Below, in pieces: positions 36,349-49,055 of a DNA stretch of 64,000 nucleotides. Under the pieces are notes generated by a model. That model saw only the letters and a list, made by a program, of their open reading frames with translations. It was not told the DNA's origin and did no database searches. The stretch is from Hyparrhenia diplandra (Eukaryota > Streptophyta > Magnoliopsida > Poales > Poaceae), in assembly GCA_015847255.1 (NCBI GenBank), contig JADLZK010007810.1:62001-126000 (forward strand), written 5' to 3'. Positions within the stretch are counted from its first letter, which is position 1. Every line of letters starts with the position of its first letter. Made by a program: the position numbers and the translations under genes.

Positions 36349-37738
36349 TTTGGTTTTGGAAATTGATGACATACTTGTTATGCTAATCCTTTGCTCTAAG
36401 TGTGACTTGAGAGATAGGATTGCATGGATGACGTGGAGCATGATGATCATGAACATGGACGATGATGATGGACATGGTGGATCGCCAAGCTCGGATTGTG
36501 GGTTTGGAGGAAACCCCGGAGATCAAGGCAAAGGTATACTTGATAGGGTTTTCTTTTGGTGATCAAGACGCGATAGAGCGTGTGATCACATTATAGGTTA
36601 GATAGCCGACTATCAAGAGGGGATGCCGCGACTAATCCTTTGGTGAAGTGCTTCTAGGTCCAATTAACTTGCATATTGCATTTAGGATTGAGAGCACTAA
36701 CTTCGTTCTTACCTAACCGATCGTGACATGCTAACATACGTGATATCGATCATCTTCGGATGTGTTGGCAACATATGGCAAGAGGCGAAGCAAAGGTTGA
36801 AGCAAAGGCGGCGACAAAACGAAGAAACATGCAGGAATGGCCGGGGCCGACGACCGACCTGACGCCGATTCGAATTCGATCAATCGATGGGGACGCTCCG
36901 GTGTGTCGCGTCCGGCAGAGAGCATGTTTTGGCGATCGCCGCCGAGGACCGACCAGACGCGCGGTGACGAAGCATCCAGTGCTGACGCACGCATGGACCG
37001 GAAGCTCGCTCGGGTCGCTATTTGTGGGGCCAAAGGCGCCATGTCCTCCGGCCACGGGCGATAAAATGGTGCGGCCAGGACTCTTGACGGACTTCGGTGA
37101 GTCCTGGGTCGGTGAATCCGGTCCAACGCCAGAAAAGCCCATTTCAAAGCACAACGGCTCTATTTTGAGGAGGACTCTATATATACTTGGATGGCCGGGT
37201 CTTTTGAGCCTCTCTTGCACATTTGAACACTCTAACTCTATTGTGAGCTTGTGAGACTCCTCTCCACTCATCTCTTAATCCAAACTTCGAATCTTTGGTG
37301 AGATTGAGAGTGATAGAAGTGCATTGCATTGCTTGGTTGCATTTAGAGGCACTTCATCCTTGGAGAAGCCGCGGGATTTCGTTTCTCTTGGGAATTTGCT
37401 TGGTTCCCTAGCGGCTTGGAGCAAGAGGCGGTGTTGAGCTTCGATTGGAGCTTTGTTCGAGGCCACACCGGTGGTTTGTGAGGGGTCGTTCCTTACCCCG
37501 CGGGAGATTCGCGAAAAAAGCACTAGTGGATTGCTCGTGGGTTTGTTTGATCCTCTCTTGTGATCGTGTGCTTGAGCTCCCACAGGGGATTTGGCACCGT
37601 GCCATTAAGCTTAGCAACCGTCAAGTGAGTGTATCGCCACAACGGGGACTAGCATGCCGGCAAGCACGTGAACCTCGGTGAAAAATCATCGTGTCACTTG
37701 TTCTAGCTCGTTGGAGATTTCTTGTACACGGTGATTGG
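36349..37738 (+). mobile_element. LTR-like block with TATA box
   Basis: Begins TGTTTGGTTTTGGAAATTGATGAC and ends near TTTCTTGTACA, followed within a few bases by TTGGCATCAACC, which weakly resembles a methionine-tRNA primer site. A TATATATA box lies at 37178-37185, followed by leader-like sequence. The layout is that of a retrotransposon LTR of about 1.4 kb, inserted between the gag and integrase parts of the gypsy remnant. No matching second LTR, internal genes or TSD were found. Confidence 0.45.
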
Positions 37739-38345
37739 CATCAACCACGACACTACACCGTGCCATTATGACCTTTCATATTGTGGTCGCCAATGTAAGA
37801 CTTTCTATCCTATATTAATAAAGCTCGGATTTCCATTATATCCGTGTACCATTATCGTGACTAATGGACGATTTGTGCATGATCCCGGCGCGAAATACAT
37901 TGAGGTTAAGTACCCATTAAAGCTGGGGGCCCGACAGGGCAGCCCCTTTGTCGTGTATGATGCAATACATTTCTTTTCTGGCTTCGTGGATGTTTCTTTC
38001 CCCAAACCTTCTTTGGTTGAATCCCGCTCTATTATTTCCATTTCCATTGTTGTAGTTTCTATTTTTATATTGACTTAGCTAGTCATTTTGGCCCGAGGGT
38101 GGAATGTTTTCATCGGTATGCTCATTATTTATCCGATTCACACGCTAAAAAGGTTGGAATTGTCTTTGCTCGAAATTTTGGGGTCCGATTTGATTGTTTG
38201 GCTTCACTTGATTTCTTTGATAGTTCTCTTTCGTCAATTTTTTTTTTGTAATCTTTGTCCGATCTTGCATACTTTTGGATTCCTCATAAAGTTGTGCTAT
38301 TTGTTGATGGTCTTTTCTGTTCAAGTGTGAAGACAACCGCCAACT

Positions 38346-38800
38346 CTAAGCCCTTTGATTGTTGCTATGATGATTCGTCGGAACATTTACAATTTGAGTT
38401 TTCATTTGAATGAATCTCTTGTAATATTGAATTATTGGCTCTTTTGGATATTGCTTGATGTCAAATAAATCATCACTCATGAAACCCTGTGGTGTTGAAA
38501 TCCTTGGAAGTCGACTAGCAAAGTTGTTCTCAATTGTTCCAAGGTTTTTATTGATCTTGGCTTGAGCGAAGAATACCAACTTTTGACTCCAGCCTTTTAT
38601 TGCCATTGTGAGTGTTTTTGCTAGAGTTGTGTCATCACCTCCTCCGGATGCTACTGCAGCAGCTTCAAGCTCATTAGGAATTGTCTTGGATCTGACGTTC
38701 CTTCATAAGTTGGGATGACATTGATTTTGAAGCCTTTTGGTCATTTTGCCATTTGAAGGTCAATTGAAAATGGCGATTGGGTCAATTGTGTTTGCAAACT
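38346..38800 (-). pseudogene. Ty3/gypsy gag remnant
   Basis: Minus-strand frame including MAIKGWSQKLVFFAQAKINKN and DDLFDIKQYPKEPIIQYYKRF, with the Trp...Phe spacing of the Retrotrans_gag domain. It lies downstream of the 39205-39696 LTR in the right order. Low-complexity KKLTKENYQRNQ-type sequence follows towards 38145, and then a decayed region to 37800. Frames are broken. Confidence 0.6.
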
Positions 38801-39190
38801 TTTCTTTGTCTTGATTGCTTTTGTTTGTTGAACTTGGTTCATCTATGATTGAAACTCTGTTTTCTTTGATTGTCAAGCTCTTTTGTTTAGTCTTCTCGAT
38901 TTTGGCTTCGGCTTCTTCAATTCTTTGCTTCAAGGTTTTTCTCTTGTTCTTAACCTCGCAAGCTTCGATCTCTTTTTTTTTCTATTCTATTCAACTCTTC
39001 TTCTAAGCTTTTCAATCTTTGCACTTCTCTTTCATTGTTTCACGGAGGTTCTTTTTTCTCTTGTTTGATTGTTTCCATACATTAAGGTTGCTTCCTCTTC
39101 CGTTGTCTTGAATCGTCAACGGATGTTGACTTGTTCTTGGGTCTTCCTATGGTCCAAGATGGTTGTGGGAATGACCGAACACCCACAAAC

Positions 39191-39201
39191 GGTGGGCGCC
39201 A
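39191..39201 (-). other. Primer-binding site of the gypsy element
   Basis: On the minus strand TGGCGCCCACC starts three bases after the LTR end, the normal place and a common sequence start for plant gypsy primer sites. Confidence 0.7.
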
Positions 39202-39204
39202 AGA

Positions 39205-39696
39205 TGTTGGGTGATAAAACAACACAACACTTTATTGATGAAGATTTGGTTACAAGGCAACCATTCAACATGATTTTTATAGGGGGTGTTAGGGGGTATT
39301 TATAGGGGTCCCCTGACTTCGGAATACATGGAAACTTAGAATCTTCACAACTACAATTATCTCTAGCTATCTCTTCGGCGAAGTGAATCTCAATGTCTTC
39401 ACCTAAAACTTTAGAATGATAAGTCTTCATCTCCTTGTTGGCAACGAAGTTTTCCCAGTTGGCTTCGCTTTGAAAGCTTTTCATCTTATTCTTTTTGTGG
39501 TCTTAGTCCAAATAAGCTTTCCTCTACGACTTCGCTTGGATCCTTGAGGCTTAGATTGAACGTTGGTATCTTTTTGCGAAGTCGCCCAGAGAAAGCAAAG
39601 TTGACTTCACTCGTTCCTTCTTGTCAAAACGATTTTCTTCCCCTGCAACTTCAATGTTTAGATTAAAAGTTTAAAATATAAAGTTAGAACCCAACA
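39205..39696 (-). mobile_element. 5' LTR of the gypsy remnant
   Basis: A 492-bp LTR read on the minus strand from TGTTGGGTTCTAAC to ATCACCCAACA, with the inverted ends TGTTGGGT/ACCCAACA. It is followed by the primer site and gag. The 3' LTR is absent from the other end near 34 kb, so the element is truncated. Confidence 0.75.
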
Positions 39697-42482
39697 ATAT
39701 CTATAGATGACCTACCACTGATTACATTCTCTAGGATCATATATATCCACATATATTATTATCTTATAAACAAATAAATAAACAAGATACTATGGACTTA
39801 AAGTTGTATAGAAACACTAAAAAAGACCTACTCCACCTTATCCTTCCTGACCTAAATCAACACTTCATCTTACCTTATCCATGCATCCACCGCTTTGCAC
39901 TACTCTATTGTGCCCATACCTGCCTCCCTCTCCTCCACTCTCCTCACATGTCCCCACTGCATCTATCTCCTTGGGGCTACGACCGACGCCTATGCAACCT
40001 CGCGCCCATCACCATTGCCAACCCACCTCCCACCATCTCTACCTATTGCTTCTAGTTGCACCCATAGCATGCCTTCCTCCTAGTTGCGCCTGTGCTAGCT
40101 TTTGCTCTAGGTGCGTTTGTCTCTCCTCCGTGCCACATGCGGGGGCCATCCCGAGGGGATCCGAGGCCCCTGCATTTAAACTAGAAATGAGGCCTCGCTA
40201 GCCTAAAAAAAGTTAGATTAAATATATAGTGCCTTTCAAATTGGATTGGATCCTTTTTGTTTTTTTTCTTACACTTTTGTCAATCCGATTCAAATTTTCT
40301 ATAACGATTTGAAGAAGATTTAACACTATTTCACTAAGCGTCTAGATGAAAAGAATAAAATTTAGATACTACTGGCTATAGTTTGCTGTGAATGAATTAA
40401 ATTTATTTATGAATGATTAGTATTGCCTTCGGGGCCTCGCCTCGTTGTGTGCCTTGTCATTGGCGTCACCCACGGTGGTCGATAGCGTATAAACATGTTT
40501 TGAATAAATTGAGACAAAACGATCGTCGTGCATCCAGCCATTAAAAATCATGTTTATTCTTGCTAGCATGCATCCTATTAGGCCAACTAAACAACTCTCT
40601 AGCACTTTAGCTATATGGATCATGGTACTATTTTTTTAGGGGAATATACATAATGCATAGTAGTAGAAATTAGAAAATTGAGGCCTATCAGAGTTGGAGG
40701 CCTTGTGCGGTCGCTGCCGCCGCACGCCCCCGAGGGGACGGCCCGGCACATGTTATCTCTCTCTCAAATAGTGCGACCCCCGGATAGTCATGCTACTACA
40801 TATTCTCTGTCTACCCCTTAGTCAAGGCGATGCCCCCTCTACCTAGCACATAAGCGTGCCTTGGCGAAAAGTGCCTTGTGGAACATTGGGGCAAGCTTCA
40901 TTTGCAAGGATAGAGGAGGTAGCTACCACCCCTGCATGAGATGGATCGGGAGTAGGAAGAACCGACTAGGCGAGAAGAAAGAAAATAGAAAGACTATAGG
41001 CTGACAAATGGATCCATGTGTCAAGTGTGGCATCCCATATTTTTGTTAACAAATTTGAGGAGCATAGGGGATGACGCCAAGATGGCAAAGCATAAAAGTT
41101 CTAAAGATAGTATCATACATGACTAATGGAGATAAGTATCCATTAAATGCTAGTGCTAAAGATAGTGATGCATATTTGTGAAACTTTCATTATAAATAAT
41201 GAGCATACACAAGACATGTTCATCATGTTTCATAGCAAAAATAGAATACTCTAGGCCTAGATATTCTTGTATGCTAAAAGTATCTAGGAATCAGATAATA
41301 ATTAATATATAAAAATATATACACCATGGTGACATGACCAAGTATAAATAGGTGTGTCCATTGATGTGTTCCATTTATATCCCGTCATTAGGGCAACTCC
41401 ATCCCGAGACCCTACTTGAGGCCTCATTCCATTTTGAGAGTTCAAACACATAAAAACAACCTTATCCAACCGAGGCCCCTATTTAGCCCCAAGATGGATG
41501 AGGGACTCTCATCACTTCTTCTCTCCCCGATCTCTTAGATCTCTTAGATGGATATAAAAGCCTTCTATTATTTTTCAGTATTCCTCCTTTCTCTCTTCGC
41601 ATAAAGATGACAAGTGGGGCGGCTGAATAGGGGCTCATCACAAGTACAATGTGGGAGGAGTCAAAGCCAAGACTAACAGCATGTTTGCTGATCTCGGGGG
41701 AAGGTCCTCATTCTTTATATCTGAATATTGTACCATCTACGTCTAAGAGTTGTCGTGAAAAACCACTAGATAAAGATTGCAATCAAATATTATTAACAGA
41801 TCTACCGAAAGTGACCATCCTTTTTTTCTTGTCAACCCAGCTTGATATTTGGACCTTTGAGTCACCGGGTAGCAAAGAGTAGTAGTCGGGGACGACGACA
41901 TTGACTTATAAGCACGCAAGTTTATCTTTTTTGCTCTTCTCCAACGCTGGCAAGATAAGCTTTATGGAAGGCTTGAACACCACCATATATCTCATATACA
42001 ATGGTAGGTATGCCCATTAGGCCCTTCACATTTGAAAAAAAAAAACAAAATGGATTAAAACACATGGGAATTCATAATACGCTTAATGTGAGAATGAAAA
42101 AATTTTAATGCATCTACGGATTTGAATGTCATGCGCACACATTTTAGAGATATAAGGACCGCCAAAAAATTAGGATTTATTATATGTTGCAGCTCATCAT
42201 TTACATATCAACATTCTAATGCGATAGAAATGGTGGTATTATAATAAAGGATTGACAGTGCTTTGGTTCACTTAGACATTGAAGAGATCCCAAAAGGGAC
42301 ATACATAGGAGGTGGACTAAGGGGAGACGAGAAGAATCCAAAAGATTCTTAGATCAAATGACAATTTCACAAGTGTTATCACAATCCAATGAGTTCAAAA
42401 GGTGTGCTATCATCATGAAAGCGCTAGAACTATCTCGATCAAAGGTTTACTCTAAATCAGAATTCATTTGCTAAGGCCGGGC
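39697..42482. other. Intergenic repeat-like sequence, no gene recognised
   Basis: Mixed sequence with GAGGCCTCG/GAGGCCCC words around 40140-40200, 40680-40750 and 41390-41520. Frames at 39880-40200 are proline-rich and unrecognised. No complete element or RNA gene seen. Confidence 0.35.
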
Positions 42483-42628
42483 GATACAAGAACTGTTGCC
42501 AAAACTTGCTATTCTTATTTATGAGTTGGTAAAAGACTATAAACAACATGGTCTCACTGATACAAGAACTGCCGCCGTAACTTGATATTCTTATTTATGA
42601 GTTGGTAAACGACTATAAACAACATGGT
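42483..42628. repeat. 76-bp-period tandem duplication
   Basis: Two 70-bp copies (42483-42552 and 42559-42628) starting GATACAAGAACTG and ending AAACAACATGGT, separated by CTCACT, differing at about seven positions. Non-coding. Confidence 0.8.
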
Positions 42629-43325
42629 AACCGGCGGGTAAGCTTGCAATCAAGAAAGAAAGGCTACGCATTTAAATGACTACTACTCTATAAACACAAA
42701 GCTTATAAGTGATTGACTACTATGGAAGCTTTAAAAGCTAACTTCAATTTCAGAATTCCTTTATTAAACTATAGAACCAATAACACCTTTCTCAACCTCT
42801 CTATACAAGGGAGCGAGCAAGAAATCAATCTAAACGAGTCAAGCCCCGCCTACTACTCACGGATACCACACTCTCATTCTTCTTTCCCCGCTTTCAAGCT
42901 TATAAATGACTATGAATACTCCGGGTAAAACTATAGATACAAAAACTCATGCCACGATTTCAATTTCAATTTGAGTTGTAGTCCTACTTGTGAGTTGAAA
43001 TCTTATTACTCCTTTGATTACTAATACCTTCCTAGAAACCTAATGTCGCTCTCATTCTCTTGTTTGAAATCCGTATTGTATCGCAATAATGCTAAAGAGT
43101 AATTAAGCTATAGAACCGATAAAAGCCCCGCTTGCTACTTTGATATAAGCCACAACCATGAGTGTTTAAGCCAGGAAAAAATAACAAAACCAATGCAAAT
43201 GCCCACCGTCGTGAAGTATGGATCATAGAGAGCTTGTTCCTTTAATCTTGCTTGTTAAACTATATAAAAGATAAGCTAACTTGAAAGTTGTATAAGCGAT
43301 AGCATCTAGGTAATGTCTGATTGAG

Positions 43326-45891
43326 GCCCCTTTAGGCATTATGGATTTAGGGGCTTTACCATCCATCCCTCAAACATTATGAATCATGTCCCCAACCCGC
43401 ATGAATTAGAGGCCCCTTTCTTAGAGGAAGAGATTAATCAAGTTGTCGAACATCGCCAAATAATAAGTCCCCAGGCCTTGATGGGTTCAACAATGAATTT
43501 GTGAAAGCCTCTTGGCAGATCATCAAACATGATTTCTACAAACTCTGTCAGGATTTCTTTAACAATAATGTGTGCCTGAGAAGCATCAATTCATCTTACA
43601 TCACTTTGATCCCCAAGGTGGAAAATCCTGGCACTATCAATGATTATAGGCCTATATCACTTCTCAATTCCTCAATTAATATGATAACAAAGCTCCTTGC
43701 CAATAGATTACAGCCTTCAATCTTGTCACTAATTCATGTCAACCAAGATGGATTTATCAAGTCAAGAACCATCAAAGACCGCATCTAGCCTCGGGCCTTT
43801 GAGTACCGCATATCTGTCACCATTCAAACAAAGAAATTGTAAATCAAATTTGGATTTTGAAAAGGCCTTTGACAAGATTGAACATGAAGCTATCATTACA
43901 ATCATGAAAGCAAAAGGTTTTGGAGGCAATTGGATTTCTTGGATCAAAAGCATCTTCTCCTATGGCACCTCTCGTGTTCTGAATGGAAATCTGGAAAAAC
44001 TATCCATTGCAAGAGAGGAGTGAGGGGGGGTGATCCCCTCTCTCCTTTGCTTTTTGTTCTTGTTGTAGATTATTTGCAATCCCTCATCAACAGAGCTAGA
44101 GATATGGAACTTATGAACCTCCCAATTCCTCTTAATAGCTCTAGTGACTTCCCCGTCATTCAATATGCCGATGACACCCCTCGTTAATCATGGAGGCCGA
44201 TCCTAGATAGCTATTCTTCCTCAAGACCCTCCTACAAAATTTTGCCGACTCAACCGGTCTTAAAGTTAATTACTCAAAATCCATGATGCCTATCAATATC
44301 ACAGATGAAAGGCTTGAACATTTGGCTAGGACTTTTGGGTGTTCTAAAGGATCCTTCCCCTTCACTTACTTGGGGCTCCCCATGGGTATTACTAAGCCAA
44401 GAGTTCAAGATTTTTTACCCTTAGTCAACAAATGTGAGAGAAGATTGGGGAATTAGTACATTGCTCAATCAAGTTGGGGAATTCAAATTGCAAATGTTGT
44501 CTTCTCGGCTTTGCCAACCTACTACATGTGCACTCTTGAGATCCCAAAGACCGTGGTCAAACAAGTTATAGAAATCATCTGTATCCGGAGAGGATCCAAT
44601 ATGAATGCTAACTCCCAACCAAAAGCTGCACGGGAGCTTGTTAAAACCCCAAAGGAGGAGAGTGGTCTTGGAATAATTGACTTGAACCGCAAAATCAAGT
44701 TTTTGCTAATGAAGAATTTAGATAAATTCTTTAATAAGAGAAGCATCCCATGGGTCAATCTTGTTTGGGAAAAGCATTTTTGCTAATGACAGATTACCGG
44801 GAGGTCAGGGAAAGGTTCTTTTTTGGTGGAAGGATGTGATCAAATTATTGCCCAAGTTTAAAGAATTTGCCTCTATTCGGATCAAAGATGGTCGATTCCT
44901 GCGCATGTTTTGATTGACAAGTGGGACAGACCAAGACCTTCAAGCTTCTTTCCCTCGAGTGTTTTTCCTTTTGCTAAGCATAAACTTGCCTCATCCACAA
45001 GACCTTCCATGCTTTGGTGAGATTGAAGATGTCTTCAACCTGCCTATGTCAGAGCAGGCCTTTGATCAGATGCAAACCATCATCCAAATAATGCAAGACA
45101 CTGAACTGGCTGATGAAAACGATGTGTGGGTCTATTTTGGAGGGCTCACCAAATATTCCTCTAGAAGAGTTTACGAAGTCCGGTGTGTCATCATTTCCCT
45201 CATCACTCCATCGATGGTTTTGGAAATGTTTTCGTGTCGGCCTAAGCACAAGGTGTTTGCTTGGTTACTAGTTAATGACAAGCTTAGTACCCGCAACATT
45301 CTGAGAAGAAAGCACATGATCATTCCAAGTTACGGTTGTGTGATGTGTTTCTCTTGACAATCGAAGAAACTATGGAGCATCTTTTTTTCATTGCCCCTAT
45401 GCTCGGCAGAATGCCGGGATCAATCAACATGGAAACATCCGGTCTTGGCATTTTTGACAATTTAGAAGCTTTGAGAGTCCGGATGCATTCTCAATTCTTC
45501 ATGGAGGCCATTATCCCGATGTGTTGGAGTATCCGGAATGCCGTAAATGGCCTAATCTTTCGGGGGATTCAAACTCCCATCCAAGTTACGCAAAACAAAT
45601 TTTCTCAAGAAGCTTAATTTGGTGACTCAGGGTCAAAGCTAGTTCCTCAACAATTTACAATCAATGGGTCCTCACGCCTTGCAGCCAGACTTGAGTAGAT
45701 GTTTTAGCTTGATTTTCTTTGTTTCTTTTTTTTTTTGTTTCTGAACTCCCTCTCCGCAGCTCGCCTCCTCGCTCCAAAGAGTCCTCCCCCCCCTCCCCTC
45801 TTTGTTGTAATTTGTACTTTGGTTTTTGGTTTTGTTTAATAAAGCTTGTCTGTAGGGGCTCCGCCCTCCAGGTTAAAAAAAAAAAAAAAAA
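43326..45891 (+). mobile_element. Degenerate LINE (L1-type non-LTR retrotransposon)
   Basis: Pieces of reverse transcriptase in order: NNEFVKASWQIIK (about 43490), SYITLIPKVENPGTINDYRPISLLN (43594-43670), LDFEKAFDKIEHEAI (43848-43895), GVRGGDPLSPLLFVLVVDYLQ (about 44020-44080) and VIQYADDT (44157-44180), which contains the YADD catalytic motif. An RVT-type zinc-finger tail follows near 45245-45400 (KHKVFAWLL, CVMC, TMEHLFF). It ends in a poly(A) run at 45875-45891. Stops and frame changes make it inactive. A possible imperfect target duplication is AGGTAATGTCTGATTGA (43308-43324) against AGGTAATAACGATTGAT (45891-45907). The 5' end is truncated. Confidence 0.85.
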
Positions 45892-46259
45892 GGTAATAAC
45901 GATTGATACTAGAACGCCATTTTTGCCTAATAGAGTAGACTGACTTATGAGTTGAAATCCTATAATCGACTTACAAACCGCTTTTCATCAAGCTACGCGC
46001 TTTGTCTACTTGGTAAAGCACTAGACACGAGAAGAAATGCTCATGATCGTTATCCCTAAATCACAATCTAATCAAAACAATGAAACACCCGATCACATAG
46101 AAGATAGAACCAATCCAATCAAAGCGGGTGTTGACCGGTCACTAACGACATATTTTTCCGTCAACTTACTACCATAAAGGGAGTAAAACTATACCTTTTA
46201 TACTCATATACATTTATTACTAACATATTTTCACTTGTAGTGTTCGAAATGTATTTTAT

Positions 46260-47640
46260 AGTATTTATAATAAATACTGGTGGAAATACGTCTAAAGTAT
46301 GCGCCATCCTCGAAAGCGCATTCTTGAAGATAACAAGCCCGTGGGTGAAAATGGACCGAAACAACACAATTGGACAAGGGCCAAGCCCACACTACAACTT
46401 TTCAAGCCCATTCAAGACAAAGATGACGAAGCTCGACCGGGCCGAGCCAAAAGGGGTGCGGGCGCACCCCTTGTGCGGCCGCACCCTCCCCGGGGCGGTT
46501 CGAGCCCAACCGCCGAGGCGGTACATTAAGTGCGCAGAATCAGCGCGGTTCGGTGGTTGATGGCCGTGTAACGCACTGACGCCGCGCTTAGGTCGGTTTA
46601 GGGGTAGTTAGGTCATTTAGCTCACTCTCTCTTGTGTATAAATACCTCCTCCCTCTCCCTCATTCCACACATCACACTTGGAGTCAACACACCAAAGACA
46701 CTCACACTCTCTACCTCACTCTCCACCACCACCATCTTCTTCTTCTTCTTCTTATTTGGCTAGAATTGGAGTAGAAGAGCTACAAGAGGAGGACTTGTAA
46801 TCTTGGAGCAAAGTGAGCTTTGGTAATATATATCCTCCATGGATCTTTCTCCTATTTACAAGTTTTATTTCTATGATCATGGTCTAACTTATGAATTAGA
46901 GTGTAGTCTTGTTCATGTTCTAGTGTTGGTATATGAACTAGCATATAGTTTGTATATCATAATCTCAGCGTGTTCATATTCGTTTCTTCATCGATCATCG
47001 TATGCATAACATGATTATAGATGGGATAACGGTTCGTCGTTCTTTTCGGGTTTGCTCTTGTCTTAGTCCGTCCATCCGTAGGGTGGGGATCCCGGGGACA
47101 AGAGTAGTGCTCGTACTGTGGTATGGTGCCGGGTATTACGACACCTTCGAATATGAGAGCATGCCACCTGCGGTCGTGAGGGTAGGCGGGGGTTGTGATT
47201 GACCTCGCCCGTCCCTTTTGTAATCCCTTCACGTTTGCATGTGATGTAGGAGTTCGTAAATGCTTTCCATTGGGCCGGATGGTACCGGAAGTCTCCTGTT
47301 ATCCTAGACATAACCATGCTTAGATCGTGTTAGCATATGATCCTAACTATTCATTGTAAGACCATGACTAGAATACATTAGATTACTCCATAGGAAAATT
47401 CTTTTTATTCTTTATCTATTTTATTTATCCTTTCCTGGTGGATTCCAATGTGTGTGTCACACTATCTATAAACCGTATTGCTTACCCCCTGTTATGATTG
47501 AGTTGGTCTTAGCGTACACGCATTTCATCATCCGGATGCCATGCTAGCTTCTTATCTGAGCAAGCCTTCCTTTGGGAAAATATAAATAACGATACCCACG
47601 AATACTTCGGGTGAAATGCTACAATGATAGATCCATGCGC
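46260..47640 (+). mobile_element. LTR-like block with TATA box
   Basis: Has a TATA box (TATAAATA, 46637-46644) followed by a pyrimidine- and CTT-rich leader (TTC run 46738-46757) and long transcribed-type AT-rich sequence, the usual layout of a grass LTR. No coding domain was recognised and neither end was fixed, so class and limits are uncertain. Confidence 0.35.
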
Positions 47641-48179
47641 TTTGAGGATGAAATATCAACTATGGCAAGATCTATCACCATTGATTGAAAGTGCGTTATC
47701 ACCGACCACGGTGGTTCCACTTAGTGATATCGACGCTCGTTTCCTAGCGTAGTCATCGAGATGGGTTCTAAACCTGTTTCTAGTGATTGCGTTAAGAAAC
47801 GCCAACATTGAAGGAAAACTAGCGGTGAACTTGCTGCCATAAAGAGTCAAAGTCAAATCCATTAGTTCCGCCTTCACAGAAGCAATATGTGACATGGACA
47901 ACAGTTATGTACTTACAAAGTGAATCCCTTTTGTTAGGAGCAAATTTTCTACGCTTTTGTTCTTGAGCATCTCTACGCCCGTTTCTGTCCACCCTTCCCA
48001 AGCAACTCCTCTCGATCGATGCTTCAACATAGCCTTCAAGAAACATTTAGAGCTTTTTGATCAAAATGAGGTGTGGTGTTAGAGCAGAATTCCCTAACAC
48101 ACATGGAATTGGCGCATAAACTATCCTACCAGACCAAATGGATTAAAGAAGGCATTCTACTAATGTCAATAAGGACTCG

Positions 48180-48256
48180 GCGTCACTAAAGTCGCCGAAA
48201 GGTGGGGTTTGGGGCTCCCTAAACCCAAAACCCAACCTTTAGAGGCCTTTCGGTGA
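48180..48256. repeat. Imperfect hairpin
   Basis: CCGAAAGGTGGGGTTTGGGG pairs with a downstream stretch running CCCAAAACCCAACCTTTAG to CCTTTCGG. Possibly a small MITE remnant; 47640-48180 shows no gene that I recognise. Confidence 0.45.
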
Positions 48257-48674
48257 CAACATGTATCCGAAGGCCACACGAACAACGAATGACTCTAAGC
48301 ACGAAATAAGAGCGATTAGGTGCCACGGCAATTGCCTCCTGTATCCGGAACTTGGAGGCGGCGGCGAGGCGCCGGGCGGTGCAGGAAGAAGGGCGACCAC
48401 GACGACAGCCATGGGGCGCCGCCGAGTCCGAAGCGCCGCAGCAGGGGCTCCGGCGCCACCTGCGCCACCACCATGGACCGCCTCATGAGAAGGTCCATTG
48501 TGCTGAACTTATCAGCCTCTGAGGCAAACGAGACCGATGGCCGTCTTGGCCCAACCAAATAAGCCCAACTCCTTGCTACAGCTAGCCCATATGGCTTCCC
48601 ACGCTGGCCCAGACGGAAGCAATAATTGAAGCGCTCCGCAAGCCACTGTCACGAAGCGCTTCCGGCACGCAACG

Positions 48675-49055
48675 ATGATGCCGCTGCTGCTGCTCTTCGC
48701 CATCCGCGTCAACCCCGCCGACCCCGACCTCGTCGCCGCCCTCCAGGGTCTGGTGGCCGCGACCGCCGACGCCGCGGCCGCGCCTGCACAGCCACTGCCA
48801 GCTCCTCCTCTGCAGCAACAGCCACCGGCGCCCAGGGACCGGGCGCGCTGGGCGGCCAGCGCGCGAAGCCTGCCGCCGCCGATCTCGTCGCTGCGGTGGC
48901 GGCCACCGCTGGTGCGCACGCGCACGGCCGACGGACGCCTAGTCATTACGGATCGCGGTGAAGGATCCGGGGCCTCGGGCGGGCGCGGCGGCATCATCTG
49001 CACACGGCGGCGCGAGCGCGACGGCCAGAGCCACCTGACAATGAGCCTCATCTAG
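48675..49055 (+). CDS. Possible FAF-domain (FANTASTIC FOUR-like) small protein
   Basis: A 126-codon GC-rich frame without introns. Its C-terminal half reads SLPPPISSL, then RTRTADGRLVI, a short glycine-rich insert, and RRRERDGQSHLTMSLI. That order (PPPL-SL, R-x-DGR-L-V, R-x-DG-L-x-L-L) resembles the FAF domain of plant shoot-meristem regulators. The N-terminus is alanine/proline/glutamine-rich and lacks other FAF family landmarks. A second GC-rich frame upstream (48320-48562) is in a different phase. It may be a small gene, a truncated copy or a gene fragment. Confidence 0.4.
   Translation: MMPLLLLFAIRVNPADPDLVAALQGLVAATADAAAAPAQPLPAPPLQQQPPAPRDRARWAASARSLPPPISSLRWRPPLVRTRTADGRLVITDRGEGSGASGGRGGIICTRRRERDGQSHLTMSLI

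Noticed and set aside
36750..37271. Frames of up to 173 codons on both strands
   Set aside because: They lie within the LTR-like block that has its own TATA box; no protein family resemblance.
48512..49051. 179-codon minus-strand frame
   Set aside because: It is the antisense of the GC-rich block carrying the FAF-like frame, has low-complexity alanine/glycine/arginine composition and no recognised domain.
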